Below are positions 8,782-16,281 of a stretch of 64,000 nucleotides of DNA, piece by piece (the first letter of the stretch is position 1; every line of letters starts with the position of its first letter). Below the pieces are notes generated by a model, which worked only from the letters and a program-made list of their open reading frames with translations, was not told where the DNA came from and ran no database searches. A program made the translations under genes and the position numbers. The stretch comes from an uncultured Paracoccaceae bacterium. Lineage in GTDB: Bacteria > Pseudomonadota > Alphaproteobacteria > Rhodobacterales > Rhodobacteraceae. The stretch spans positions 124,001 through 188,000 of the forward strand of contig CANLVD010000002.1 in the NCBI GenBank assembly GCA_947494445.1, in the 5' to 3' direction.

Positions 8782-9711
8782 TCAGAACAGGCTGACAGTA
8801 TAGACCACATAGAGGCCCAGAAAGACCAGTCCAACGATGCGGCCCATATCGCGTTTGAACCACACGAAAGGCAGAAGTGCCGCCGAGGCCGCAAACATCA
8901 CCCAGAGGTCCACATTCAGGAAATGCTCGGACACCGGCAACGGGCCAAAAAGGCTGGCAAAGCCCATGATGGCCAGAATGTTGAACATGTTCGAGCCGAT
9001 GACATTACCCAGCGCCACCTCGGCCTGTTTGCGCATGGCGGCCATGACGGTCGTGGCCAGTTCAGGAAGCGAGGTGCCGACGGCCACGAGGGTCAGGCCG
9101 ATCACTTCATCGCTGACACCCAGGCTCCGCGCAATCTGATCTGCACCCTCGATCAGGAAATGCGCGCCCAGCGGCAGTCCGATGATGCCCGCCAGAAGGT
9201 AGGCCGACATCTTCCAGACCGGCATGTCGGCATCCGCGTCGTCCAGATCCTCGGTCGGGTCAGACTTGCCGGCACGGGCTTGCGCAAAGGCACGCCACAG
9301 CATGGCCACCAGAAGAACAAGCAAAACACCTGCCTGCCAGAAATGCAGCGGGCCAAAGAAACAGAGTGCGATGAATACCAGCGTTGCGCCGATCATCTGA
9401 ACGTAGCTGTCGCGGGTCTCGCAGCCAGACGTCGCCAGACCGGAGACCAGAGCGGGCACGCCCAGCACCAGAAGCACATTCGCGATGTTGGAGCCGACCA
9501 CGTTGCCCAGGGCAATGCCCGGCAACCCCTCAAGCGCGGATTGTACCGCGATCAGAAGCTCCGGTGCCGAAGTGCCGAACCCCACCACTGTCAGACTGAC
9601 GATCAATGCAGGGATGCCCAGTCGCAACGACAGCGCCACCGCCCCACGCACAAGGGCATCGCCCGCCAGCAACAACATGATCAGGCCGACGACGGCGAGA
9701 AAAATACTCAA
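8782..9711 (-). CDS. calcium/sodium antiporter (CaCA family, YrbG type)
   Basis: A 309-residue inner-membrane cation exchanger with about ten hydrophobic helices. Two inverted alpha repeats are obvious: GFGTSAPELLIAVQSAL with GNVVGSNIANVLLVLG near the N-terminus, and AVGTSLPELATTVMAAM with GNVIGSNMFNILAIMG in the C-terminal half. They contain the conserved acidic and Gly-Ser residues of the ion path. A short acidic cytoplasmic loop (EDLDDADADMP) separates the two halves. Transport of Ca2+ in exchange for Na+ or H+ is inferred from the family. Confidence 0.9.
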   Translation of the reverse strand: MSIFLAVVGLIMLLLAGDALVRGAVALSLRLGIPALIVSLTVVGFGTSAPELLIAVQSALEGLPGIALGNVVGSNIANVLLVLGVPALVSGLATSGCETRDSYVQMIGATLVFIALCFFGPLHFWQAGVLLVLLVAMLWRAFAQARAGKSDPTEDLDDADADMPVWKMSAYLLAGIIGLPLGAHFLIEGADQIARSLGVSDEVIGLTLVAVGTSLPELATTVMAAMRKQAEVALGNVIGSNMFNILAIMGFASLFGPLPVSEHFLNVDLWVMFAASAALLPFVWFKRDMGRIVGLVFLGLYVVYTVSLF

Positions 9712-9749
9712 GACTGGGATCCTTCAGGTGGGACGCGCTGGCAGGCCAC

Positions 9750-9935
9750 CTATGTGCGCTTGCCGCAGGGACAAGGCCCTTTGCCCACAATCGGCGTACC
9801 GCAACGGGTACATTTCCCGCCCGGTGTGATAGTTTTGCGACGCATCTTGCTGATGACCTTGGGCGCGCGCAATTTGCCGAACATCGCCAGCACCACCATG
9901 AAGATCAGAAACAGGCTGACAGCTTTGATGATCAT
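9750..9935 (-). CDS. small membrane protein with C-terminal zinc ribbon
   Basis: A 61-residue protein: one N-terminal transmembrane helix (AVSLFLIFMVVLAMFG), a basic stretch (KVISKMRRK), and a C-terminal cysteine cluster CTRCGT...CPCGK that looks like a compact zinc ribbon. The ATG at 9935 is 5 bases from the stop of the peptidase gene above it, so the two are probably co-translated. I do not know a named family. A role assisting the membrane peptidase is only a contextual guess. Confidence 0.7.
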   Translation of the reverse strand: MIIKAVSLFLIFMVVLAMFGKLRAPKVISKMRRKTITPGGKCTRCGTPIVGKGPCPCGKRT

Positions 9936-9939
9936 CCGC

Positions 9940-10743
9940 TCAGACCCCGAACCGCGCGAAGGCCGCGCGATCTTCTGCGGTCTGGATGACCGAGCCTGCA
10001 CCGGGCAGACCAAGCCGTGAGGCAAGCGAGCGTTTGGCCGCCTGCCGGATGATCTTCACATCCTCGCCAAAGCGCTCTTTCAGGGTTGGCACAAGATGGC
10101 CGATGCCATCGACCAGACCCAGATCAACCGCCTGTTGACCCACGAAGATCTCGCCGGTGAACAGGTCCTGATCGGCCAGCTTGTCCCCGCGTGCCGATTT
10201 CACCTGCGCGATGAAATTGTCGTGGATCACCTTTTGCAGCGCCTTCAGCCGGGTCACGTCGCTTTCGCGTTCGGGACGGAACGGGTCCAGCATGCTCTTG
10301 TCCTCGCCTGCCGTGTGAACCCTGCGCTCGATCCCGTAGCGCCCGATGAACTCATCGAGCCCGAAGGAGGCTGAAATCACCCCGATGGAGCCGACAATGG
10401 AGGACGGATCGATGAAAATCTCGTCGCCTGCGGTGGCCAGCCAGTAGCCGCCCGAGGCCGCGACGTCCTCGCAAAAGGCCAGCACAGGCACGTCTTTCTC
10501 AGCCGCCAGACGACGGATGCGCGCGGCAATCAGCGAGGATTGCACGGGCGAGCCGCCGGGCGAATTGATCGACAAAGCCACAGCCACCACGCGTTTGCGG
10601 GAGAACGCCCGCTCGATCTGATCGGCAAGCCCGGCATCAGACAGGCTGGGCGTGCCCAGACCCCGGCCAGACGCGATCACACCGTCCAGACGGATCACCG
10701 GGACACAAGGATTTTTCTTGAAACGGGACATGAGTGAGGTCAT
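9940..10743 (-). CDS. S49-family signal peptide peptidase (SppA/SohB type)
   Basis: A 267-residue serine protease of the SppA/SohB group, which degrades leftover signal peptides or membrane proteins at the periplasmic face. The catalytic Ser is in ASGGYW (after FCEDVA) and the Lys general base in GEDKSM. SINSPGGSP and GSIGVISASFG are further family marks. The start was taken as the ATG at 10743; an ATG at 10731 is equally possible and a GTG at 10752 is less likely. No clear transmembrane helix is present near the N-terminus, so membrane contact may depend on the small downstream membrane protein. Confidence 0.88.
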   Translation of the reverse strand: MTSLMSRFKKNPCVPVIRLDGVIASGRGLGTPSLSDAGLADQIERAFSRKRVVAVALSINSPGGSPVQSSLIAARIRRLAAEKDVPVLAFCEDVAASGGYWLATAGDEIFIDPSSIVGSIGVISASFGLDEFIGRYGIERRVHTAGEDKSMLDPFRPERESDVTRLKALQKVIHDNFIAQVKSARGDKLADQDLFTGEIFVGQQAVDLGLVDGIGHLVPTLKERFGEDVKIIRQAAKRSLASRLGLPGAGSVIQTAEDRAAFARFGV

Positions 10744-10868
10744 GCCAGCCACTTAAAGCCTCAGGCCCTCCGGAACAAGCCGCCTGTGGCAATTTTCCCA
10801 TGGGCCACAGTTGCGCATGGCCTGCCAGATGATACGCTTTGCAAAATGCCCGGAAGTGACCAGCACCC

Positions 10869-12068
10869 ATGCCCGACCTGACCCTGCCCACGCCCACGCG
10901 CACCTTGTGCACCGATTGCGGCGTATCACGGATGGTGGATCCCGGCGCCTGCGGGCGGGCCTGCCAGTTCATCAAGCCCGATTATCCGGGACTTGAAGCA
11001 CGGGTCCATGGCCGCACCCGCGAAGAGGCGCGCAAGGACGAAATGTATTTCGGACCCTTCCAGTCCATGCATCAGGCCCGGCTTGAGCCTGCCGCCGATG
11101 GCGCGCAATGGACCGGCATCACGACAGCCCTTGGCGCGGATCTGCTGGCGCGTGGCAAGGTGGACGCTGTCCTTGCCATGACCGGGGCCGAGGATGACCG
11201 TTGGCGCCCTGTACCGGTCCTGATCACTGACCCTGCAGATATGGTGAAATGCCGGGGCATGCGCATGGGCTACGCCCCGCTTCTGGCCTTACTGGAAGAG
11301 GCGCAGGAAAAGGGCTTCACCCGGCTGGGGGTGATTGGCATTCCCTGCCAGATCTATGCGCTGCGCGCGCTTGAGACCGAATTGGGGTTTGACCGTCTTT
11401 ACGTGATCGGCACGCCCTGTTCGGACAACACCACGACCGAGGGCTTTCACCAGTTCCTTGCACTGCTCTCGGACGCGCCCGAGACAATCTCCTATCTGGA
11501 GTTTCGCGCAGATTACAAAGTCGAGCTGCGCTTTGATGACGGCCGCAAGCAGGAAATCCCGTTTCTGAAACTGCCGATCTCGAAACTGCCACCGGATTTC
11601 TTCCCGCTCACCTGCCGGACATGTGTCGATTACACCAATGCGCTGAGCGACATCACCGTAGGGTATATGGGCGGCTCGGGCGAACAATGGCTGATCGTGC
11701 GCAACCCGCGCGGGGCCGAAATGCTGGACGGGCTGGGCGACGGGGTGGTGCTCAGCCAGCCGTCCTCTGCCGGAAAACGACAGGGCGCGGTCAGGGGGTT
11801 CGTCGCCAACACCCGGCTGGCCGCAGGCGGGTTGCCGCTGCGCTCCATGCCAGACTGGTTGCGCCCGGTGGTCAGTTTCCTGCAACCGCGCATCGGTCCG
11901 CGCGGGCTGGAATTTGCCCGTGCCCGGCTTGAGATGAAGGCCGCCGAGACCATCCTGCACCTGCGCCGCGCAATGCCTGCGAAGATGAAAAACATGGTGC
12001 CGGGCCATGTCTGGGCTTTGGCAAGGCCTTATGATCTGACCCCCGAAGAGGGTGAGAAATCATCCTGA
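10869..12068 (+). CDS. FrhB-family iron-sulfur flavoprotein (coenzyme F420 hydrogenase beta-subunit type)
   Basis: A 399-residue protein of the FrhB/FdhB superfamily. The N-terminal cysteine set CTDCG...GACGRAC, PCQIYALRAL and GTPCSDN in the middle, and CRTCVDYTNALSDITVGYMG further on supply ligands for iron-sulfur clusters next to a flavin site. The closest characterised relatives I can name are BciB-type 8-vinyl reductases of chlorophyll synthesis and F420-reducing hydrogenase beta subunits. No photosynthesis genes are in the window, so a vinyl-reductase role cannot be supported from context. It stands alone between the peptidase and pirin genes. Confidence 0.75.
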   Translation: MPDLTLPTPTRTLCTDCGVSRMVDPGACGRACQFIKPDYPGLEARVHGRTREEARKDEMYFGPFQSMHQARLEPAADGAQWTGITTALGADLLARGKVDAVLAMTGAEDDRWRPVPVLITDPADMVKCRGMRMGYAPLLALLEEAQEKGFTRLGVIGIPCQIYALRALETELGFDRLYVIGTPCSDNTTTEGFHQFLALLSDAPETISYLEFRADYKVELRFDDGRKQEIPFLKLPISKLPPDFFPLTCRTCVDYTNALSDITVGYMGGSGEQWLIVRNPRGAEMLDGLGDGVVLSQPSSAGKRQGAVRGFVANTRLAAGGLPLRSMPDWLRPVVSFLQPRIGPRGLEFARARLEMKAAETILHLRRAMPAKMKNMVPGHVWALARPYDLTPEEGEKSS

Positions 12069-12159
12069 TATTGGAAACAGTTTATATGTTTTACTAATAT
12101 TTGTTTCTTATTGATCATCGACTAGATTGCCAACAACGTCAATTCACAGGAGCAGACCC

Positions 12160-13098
12160 ATGAGCTGGAACCCCGCCCTCGACCCGCATTGCCCCACGGG
12201 CGACGATGTTGATGCCATCGAGACCCTGATCATCCCGCGTGCCCGCGATATCGGTGCATTCGAGGTCCGCCGTGCCCTGCCCTCCCCCAAGCGGCAGATG
12301 GTGGGTCCTTTCATCTTCTTTGATCAGATGGGTCCGGCCGAACTCCTGACCGATGAGGGCATAGACGTGCGCCCGCATCCCCATATCGGGCTTGGGACCG
12401 TGACCTATCTGTACGACGGTGCGATCCACCATCGCGACAGTCTGGGCAAGAGCCTTGAGATCAGACCCGGTGAGGTGAACTGGATGGTCGCCGGGCGCGG
12501 CATCACCCATTCCGAGCGCTCGCCTTCCGCAGACCGCGCGACCAAGCGCAAGCTTTTTGGCATCCAGACATGGGTTGCCCTGCCCGATGGTCAGGAAGAC
12601 GTCGACCCCAGCTTTCATCATCACGGCAAGGATGCGCTGCCGCTGATTGAGGGAGAAGGCAAATCGGTGCGCCTGATCATGGGCGATGCGTATGGCGAAC
12701 GCGCGCCGGTCAAGACATTCTCGGACATGTTCTATGCAGATGCGGTGCTGGCCCCCGGCGCGGCCATCCCGTTGCCCGACAATCATGAGGATCGCGGGGC
12801 CTATGTCACCTCGGGCTCTGTGCGCGTGGCCGGTATCACCTATGAGGCCGGACAGATGATGATCTTCCGCCCCGGTGACGGCATCTCGATGACCGCAGGC
12901 GAACAGGGCGCGCGCCTGATCCTTCTGGGAGGCGAGACCTTCAATGGCCCGCGCTACATCTGGTGGAACTTCGTTGCATCCTCGAAAGAGCGGATCGACG
13001 AGGCCAAGGAGGCCTGGCGCAAGGGCGACTGGCAAAACGGGCGTTTCCACCTGCCGCCCGAGGACAACCAGGAGTTTATTCCTTTGCCTGATCGCTGA
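12160..13098 (+). CDS. pirin family protein
   Basis: A 312-residue cupin of the pirin family. The iron-binding pattern of pirin is visible: PHPHIGLGTVTYLYDGAIHH, followed by the GEVNWMVAGRGITHSER segment with its His and Glu ligands. A pirin C-terminal domain follows (GARLILLGGETFNGPRYIWWNFV). Bacterial pirins act as quercetinases or as redox and metabolic modulators; which applies here is unknown. CAGGAG at 12147-12152 sets the start at 12160. The 91 bases upstream are AT-rich and likely hold its promoter. Confidence 0.9.
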   Translation: MSWNPALDPHCPTGDDVDAIETLIIPRARDIGAFEVRRALPSPKRQMVGPFIFFDQMGPAELLTDEGIDVRPHPHIGLGTVTYLYDGAIHHRDSLGKSLEIRPGEVNWMVAGRGITHSERSPSADRATKRKLFGIQTWVALPDGQEDVDPSFHHHGKDALPLIEGEGKSVRLIMGDAYGERAPVKTFSDMFYADAVLAPGAAIPLPDNHEDRGAYVTSGSVRVAGITYEAGQMMIFRPGDGISMTAGEQGARLILLGGETFNGPRYIWWNFVASSKERIDEAKEAWRKGDWQNGRFHLPPEDNQEFIPLPDR

Positions 13099-13316
13099 AG
13101 CTTTGCAATGGTTCCCCCGAGGTGATCACATGATCCGGTGATCAGCGCGCTAATGTGACCCAAACCTCAATAAATTCAGGGTGGCTTTCCACTTTGGATC
13201 AATTTTGGTACAGAAAGAAAGCATTTTGGTTTTATTCTGGTTTAGGTTACACTGCGCTCACTCAACAAAATATCCCGGCAAAAACCGGGGATTCCTTATA
13301 AACAGGGGACCAATTG

Positions 13317-14696
13317 ATGGAAGAACAACTCGCTGAACTTGTGGCGAAAGTGGCCGAGCTGGAGGCCGCATCAAAGACCACGAACACCATGTTTGCGGAG
13401 ACCTACTATTATCTGACCATCCCGTTGATGGTTTTGATCCATGCAGGCTTTCTGGCATATGAAATGGGCGCATCCCGCCTCAAGAACGTGCTGGCATCGG
13501 GGGTCAAGAACATCCTTGCCTTCGGGTTCATGGTGCCGACCTTCTACTTCTTTGGCTGGTGGGTCTATTGGGCCTTCCCCACGGGGATCACGCTCAGCGA
13601 GGGTCCAAATGGCATCAGCGGCGCGGCTTACGCCAGCGCAATCGCCTGGCCATGGGTCGAATATATGGGGCCGAACATTGCAGATAACGCATCCGGCGTC
13701 TTCTGGGGGGCCTTCACGCTCTTTGCGGCCACCACTGCATCGATCATGTCAGGTGCCGTGATCGAGCGCATTCAGGTGGTGGGTTTCACCATTCTGGCCA
13801 TTGTGCTTGGGTCCTTTGCATGGGTCGTGGCTGCAGCCTGGGGCTGGCACGCGGATGGCTGGCTGGTCACCGACTGGGGTCTGCATGACTTCGGTGCGGC
13901 GGGTCTGGTCCATGCTGTTGCGGGCTTCTTTGCACTCGGTGTTCTGATCAACCTCGGTCCCCGGATCGGCAAGTTCAACGCTGATGGGTCTGCCAATGAT
14001 CTGGGCGCACACAACCTGCCCTTCACGGTCACCGGCCTGATGCTGATCATCGTCGGTTTCTGGGGCTTCCTGATGGCTTGTGTGATCGTGCCCGGTGAGG
14101 CCTGGAGCTGGTATGGCGACAAGTTTGCCACCATCTACGGCACGCCGATCACCCTGTCTGCGCTCAGCTTCAACATCCTGATGGGCTTTGCCGGCGGGAT
14201 CATCGGGGCCTGGGTCATGACACGCGATCCGTTCTGGATGATGTCAGGCGGTCTGGCAGGGATCATTTCCTGTGCGTCCGGTCTTGATGTCTACTGGCCA
14301 CCGCTTGCCTTTGCGATGGGCTTTGCCGGCGGGTGGCTCCTGAAGCCATGTGCCGCCTTCCTTGAGCGTCGCGGCATTGATGATGCTGTAGGTGCGGTCA
14401 CGGTGCACGGCACGATCGGCCTGTTTGGTCTGATCATGCTGGGTGTCTGGGGCTCGGGCTATCCTGCGCTGCAAGGTCCGGATGCGCCGACCATCAGCCT
14501 TGTGGGCCAGATCGTCGGGGCCATTGTGTTCTTCCTCTTGGGCTTCGTGCCGGGATATGTCGTGTCCCTGCTACTGAAGTCCGTTGGTCTTCTGCGGGTC
14601 AGCCCGGAGGCAGAAGAGCTTGGACTGGACATGGCAAAAGTGCCGGTATCGGCATATCCCGAAGGCATTGGCATGTCCGCCAAGCCTGCTGAATAA
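13317..14696 (+). CDS. amt: ammonium transporter
   Basis: A 459-residue Amt/Mep/Rh channel with about eleven transmembrane helices. Family motifs include DNASGVFWGAF and the paired helices around HDFGAAGLVHAVAGFFALGV and DDAVGAVTVHGTIGLFG, which carry the two pore histidines. A short N-terminal heptad-like extension (residues 1-25) precedes the first helix. No glnK precedes it, unlike many proteobacterial amt operons. The 5' leader has a small hairpin (CCCGG-CAAAAA-CCGGG region, 13274-13289), and AGGGGA lies before the ATG at 13317. It would recover ammonium, which is also the nitrogen product of the methylamine pathway downstream. Confidence 0.93.
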   Translation: MEEQLAELVAKVAELEAASKTTNTMFAETYYYLTIPLMVLIHAGFLAYEMGASRLKNVLASGVKNILAFGFMVPTFYFFGWWVYWAFPTGITLSEGPNGISGAAYASAIAWPWVEYMGPNIADNASGVFWGAFTLFAATTASIMSGAVIERIQVVGFTILAIVLGSFAWVVAAAWGWHADGWLVTDWGLHDFGAAGLVHAVAGFFALGVLINLGPRIGKFNADGSANDLGAHNLPFTVTGLMLIIVGFWGFLMACVIVPGEAWSWYGDKFATIYGTPITLSALSFNILMGFAGGIIGAWVMTRDPFWMMSGGLAGIISCASGLDVYWPPLAFAMGFAGGWLLKPCAAFLERRGIDDAVGAVTVHGTIGLFGLIMLGVWGSGYPALQGPDAPTISLVGQIVGAIVFFLLGFVPGYVVSLLLKSVGLLRVSPEAEELGLDMAKVPVSAYPEGIGMSAKPAE

Positions 14697-14719
14697 CACC
14701 ACCAAGAGGAGACCTGAAA

Positions 14720-14887
14720 ATGGGTTCTGATTTTTCCGACTGGGAGCAGGCAACTGGCCCGATGTACATGGGCGCGAATTCGTCATGGGAGGTGATCTGG
14801 TTCGTGGTCGCGGCAATCCTGTGCATCATCGCGCTGTATTCCGGATCCAAGCATGAGCTGGACGCCTACAAGAAGCTGAAGAAGTAA
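14720..14887 (+). CDS. 55-residue membrane protein downstream of amt
   Basis: A small gene 23 bases after amt with a good ribosome site (AAGAGGAG). The product has a hydrophilic N-terminus (MGSDFSDWEQATGPMYMG), one transmembrane helix (VIWFVVAAILCIIALYSG) and a lysine-rich end (YKKLKK). It is co-transcribed with amt, and a strong terminator follows directly. It may be an accessory subunit or modulator of the ammonium channel; that is inference from position only, and I know no characterised homologue. Confidence 0.75.
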   Translation: MGSDFSDWEQATGPMYMGANSSWEVIWFVVAAILCIIALYSGSKHELDAYKKLKK

Positions 14888-14909
14888 TCTCGGCTTGAAA
14901 ACAGGATTG

Positions 14910-14936
14910 AGGCCGCCTCTTTGGGGCGGCCTTTTT
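14910..14936 (+). terminator. rho-independent terminator of the amt transcript
   Basis: Stem AGGCCGCC (14910-14917) pairs with GGCGGCCT (14925-14932) across a 7-base loop and is followed by TTTT. It lies 22 bases after the stop of the small membrane gene, closing the amt unit. Confidence 0.9.
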
Positions 14937-14975
14937 CGTTTGCGGCCCGGCCTTGCGCATGTGGACCCCGTCAGG

Positions 14976-15002
14976 ATTTGAGTATTTTTGGAAAATCGAA
15001 GC
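14976..15002. repeat. short intergenic repeat, copy 2
   Basis: ATTTGAGTATTTTTGGAAAATCGAAGC; its reverse complement reads GCTTCGATTTTCCAAAAATACTC plus four bases, nearly identical to the copy at 58443-58472. It sits directly after the stop of the FAD oxidoreductase gene on the minus strand. Confidence 0.6.
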
Positions 15003-15003
15003 C

Positions 15004-16281
15004 CTAGCGGCTTTGGCGGCTTTCCAACCGGTCGACCCAGTGGCGATACCACAGATCGGCGGGTTTGAGGAAATGCGGTCGGGAAAAGCGGTGCATCCAG
15101 CTGGGTGTCAGATGGGTACGGGCATAGGCGGTCTCACCGCGCGGATCGCCAAGTGCTGTCCAGGCAGCCTTTGCGCCAAGATAGGGCGCCAGCACCGTGC
15201 CCGAACCGGAAAAGCCCATGGCGTAATGGATGCCATCCTGCACGCCCAGCGTCGGCATATGGGTAAAGCTGTACCCGGTGTTGCCAGTCCAGACATGAGA
15301 GAGCCTGACCTTTGCCAGATCCGGCCAGACCTCGGCCATTGTGGCCTGCAGGCGTTTTGCGGCCAGTCCGAGATCAATGTCACGCATGGAGGCACGTCCG
15401 CCGTAAAGGATGCGCGTGCCATCGGGCGAAATGCGGTAATAGGAATGTCTTGCCCGCGTCTCGACCATCATCCGCCTGCCCGGGGCCAGATGCCCGATCA
15501 GATTGGCAGGCAAAGCTTCTGTTGCGATCAGATAGCTGGGCAAGGGGAAGATGCGGGCAGCCTGCCAGGGAAAGCTGCGGGTGGTGTAGCCGTTGGTGGC
15601 CAGAATGATCTGGCGCGCGCGGATTTGTCCTTGCGGGGTCCGGGCGGTCTTGCCGTTCAGGCTGGTGACCGGGCAGTTGCCGATGATGGGCACGCCGCGA
15701 CGCTGAACGGCTGCCAGTAGTCCTGTGTGAAACTTGGCAGGATGGATGGCGCAATGCTGTGGAAACAGGATGCCGCCGAAGTAGCGCTCCGTCGTGATCT
15801 CCGTGGACAAGCCGGGGCGGTCGATCAGACGCACCTCGACATCGCTTTTCTCCGTGATCCGGTCAACCAGCCGCTTCTGGCCCTCGAACTGCGATGCGGT
15901 CCATGCAAGCTGGATGCGGCCGGTTTGCTGCAGATCACACTGGATGTCCTCACGCGCGATCAGATCCTTGACAAACTCAAGCGCAGGTGTCGCTTCGGCA
16001 AAGATCGCATCAGCAATGTCGGGGGAGAATTTCGCGGCCAGCACATCCCAGCCAAGCCGGGGATGCGCGCCGAACATGCCACCATTCAGGCTGGATGCGC
16101 CCGCACCGGGCAGGCCTGCGTCCACTACAACGACGGATGCCCCGCAATTAGCGGCCGCAAGTGCTGCTGACAGACCAGTATAACCCGCGCCGATGACCAG
16201 CAGATCAGCCTCGGCAGGCAGATCACCCGATATGTCCTGAGGGGGTGCGGCATCCCACCAATAGGGATGGCCCGGTGTCAC
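15004..16281 (-). CDS. FAD-dependent oxidoreductase (DAO family, PuuB-like)
   Basis: A 425-residue flavoprotein of the glycine/D-amino-acid oxidase family. The dinucleotide motif VIGAGYTGLSAALAAA begins near residue 28, GLPGAGASSLNGG follows, and the C-terminal flavin loop is GFSGSGTVLAPYLG. The N-terminal PYWWDAAPP lead-in and overall layout resemble gamma-glutamylputrescine oxidases (PuuB). It is the last gene of the TMAO operon; its GTG start overlaps the tdm stop by 4 bases. A methylated or gamma-glutamylated amine is therefore the likely substrate, possibly a demethylation step. The exact substrate cannot be read from sequence. Confidence 0.85.
   Translation of the reverse strand: MTPGHPYWWDAAPPQDISGDLPAEADLLVIGAGYTGLSAALAAANCGASVVVVDAGLPGAGASSLNGGMFGAHPRLGWDVLAAKFSPDIADAIFAEATPALEFVKDLIAREDIQCDLQQTGRIQLAWTASQFEGQKRLVDRITEKSDVEVRLIDRPGLSTEITTERYFGGILFPQHCAIHPAKFHTGLLAAVQRRGVPIIGNCPVTSLNGKTARTPQGQIRARQIILATNGYTTRSFPWQAARIFPLPSYLIATEALPANLIGHLAPGRRMMVETRARHSYYRISPDGTRILYGGRASMRDIDLGLAAKRLQATMAEVWPDLAKVRLSHVWTGNTGYSFTHMPTLGVQDGIHYAMGFSGSGTVLAPYLGAKAAWTALGDPRGETAYARTHLTPSWMHRFSRPHFLKPADLWYRHWVDRLESRQSR

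Noticed and set aside
13121-13144. GGTGATCA direct repeats after pirin as an operator
   Set aside because: Two copies of a partly self-complementary 8-mer can also form a weak hairpin; no regulator is nearby to support an operator.
13099-13316. Sigma-54/NtrC promoter for amt
   Set aside because: The closest TGG...GC match has 12 bases instead of 10 between the GG and GC elements, and no NtrC palindrome is seen.
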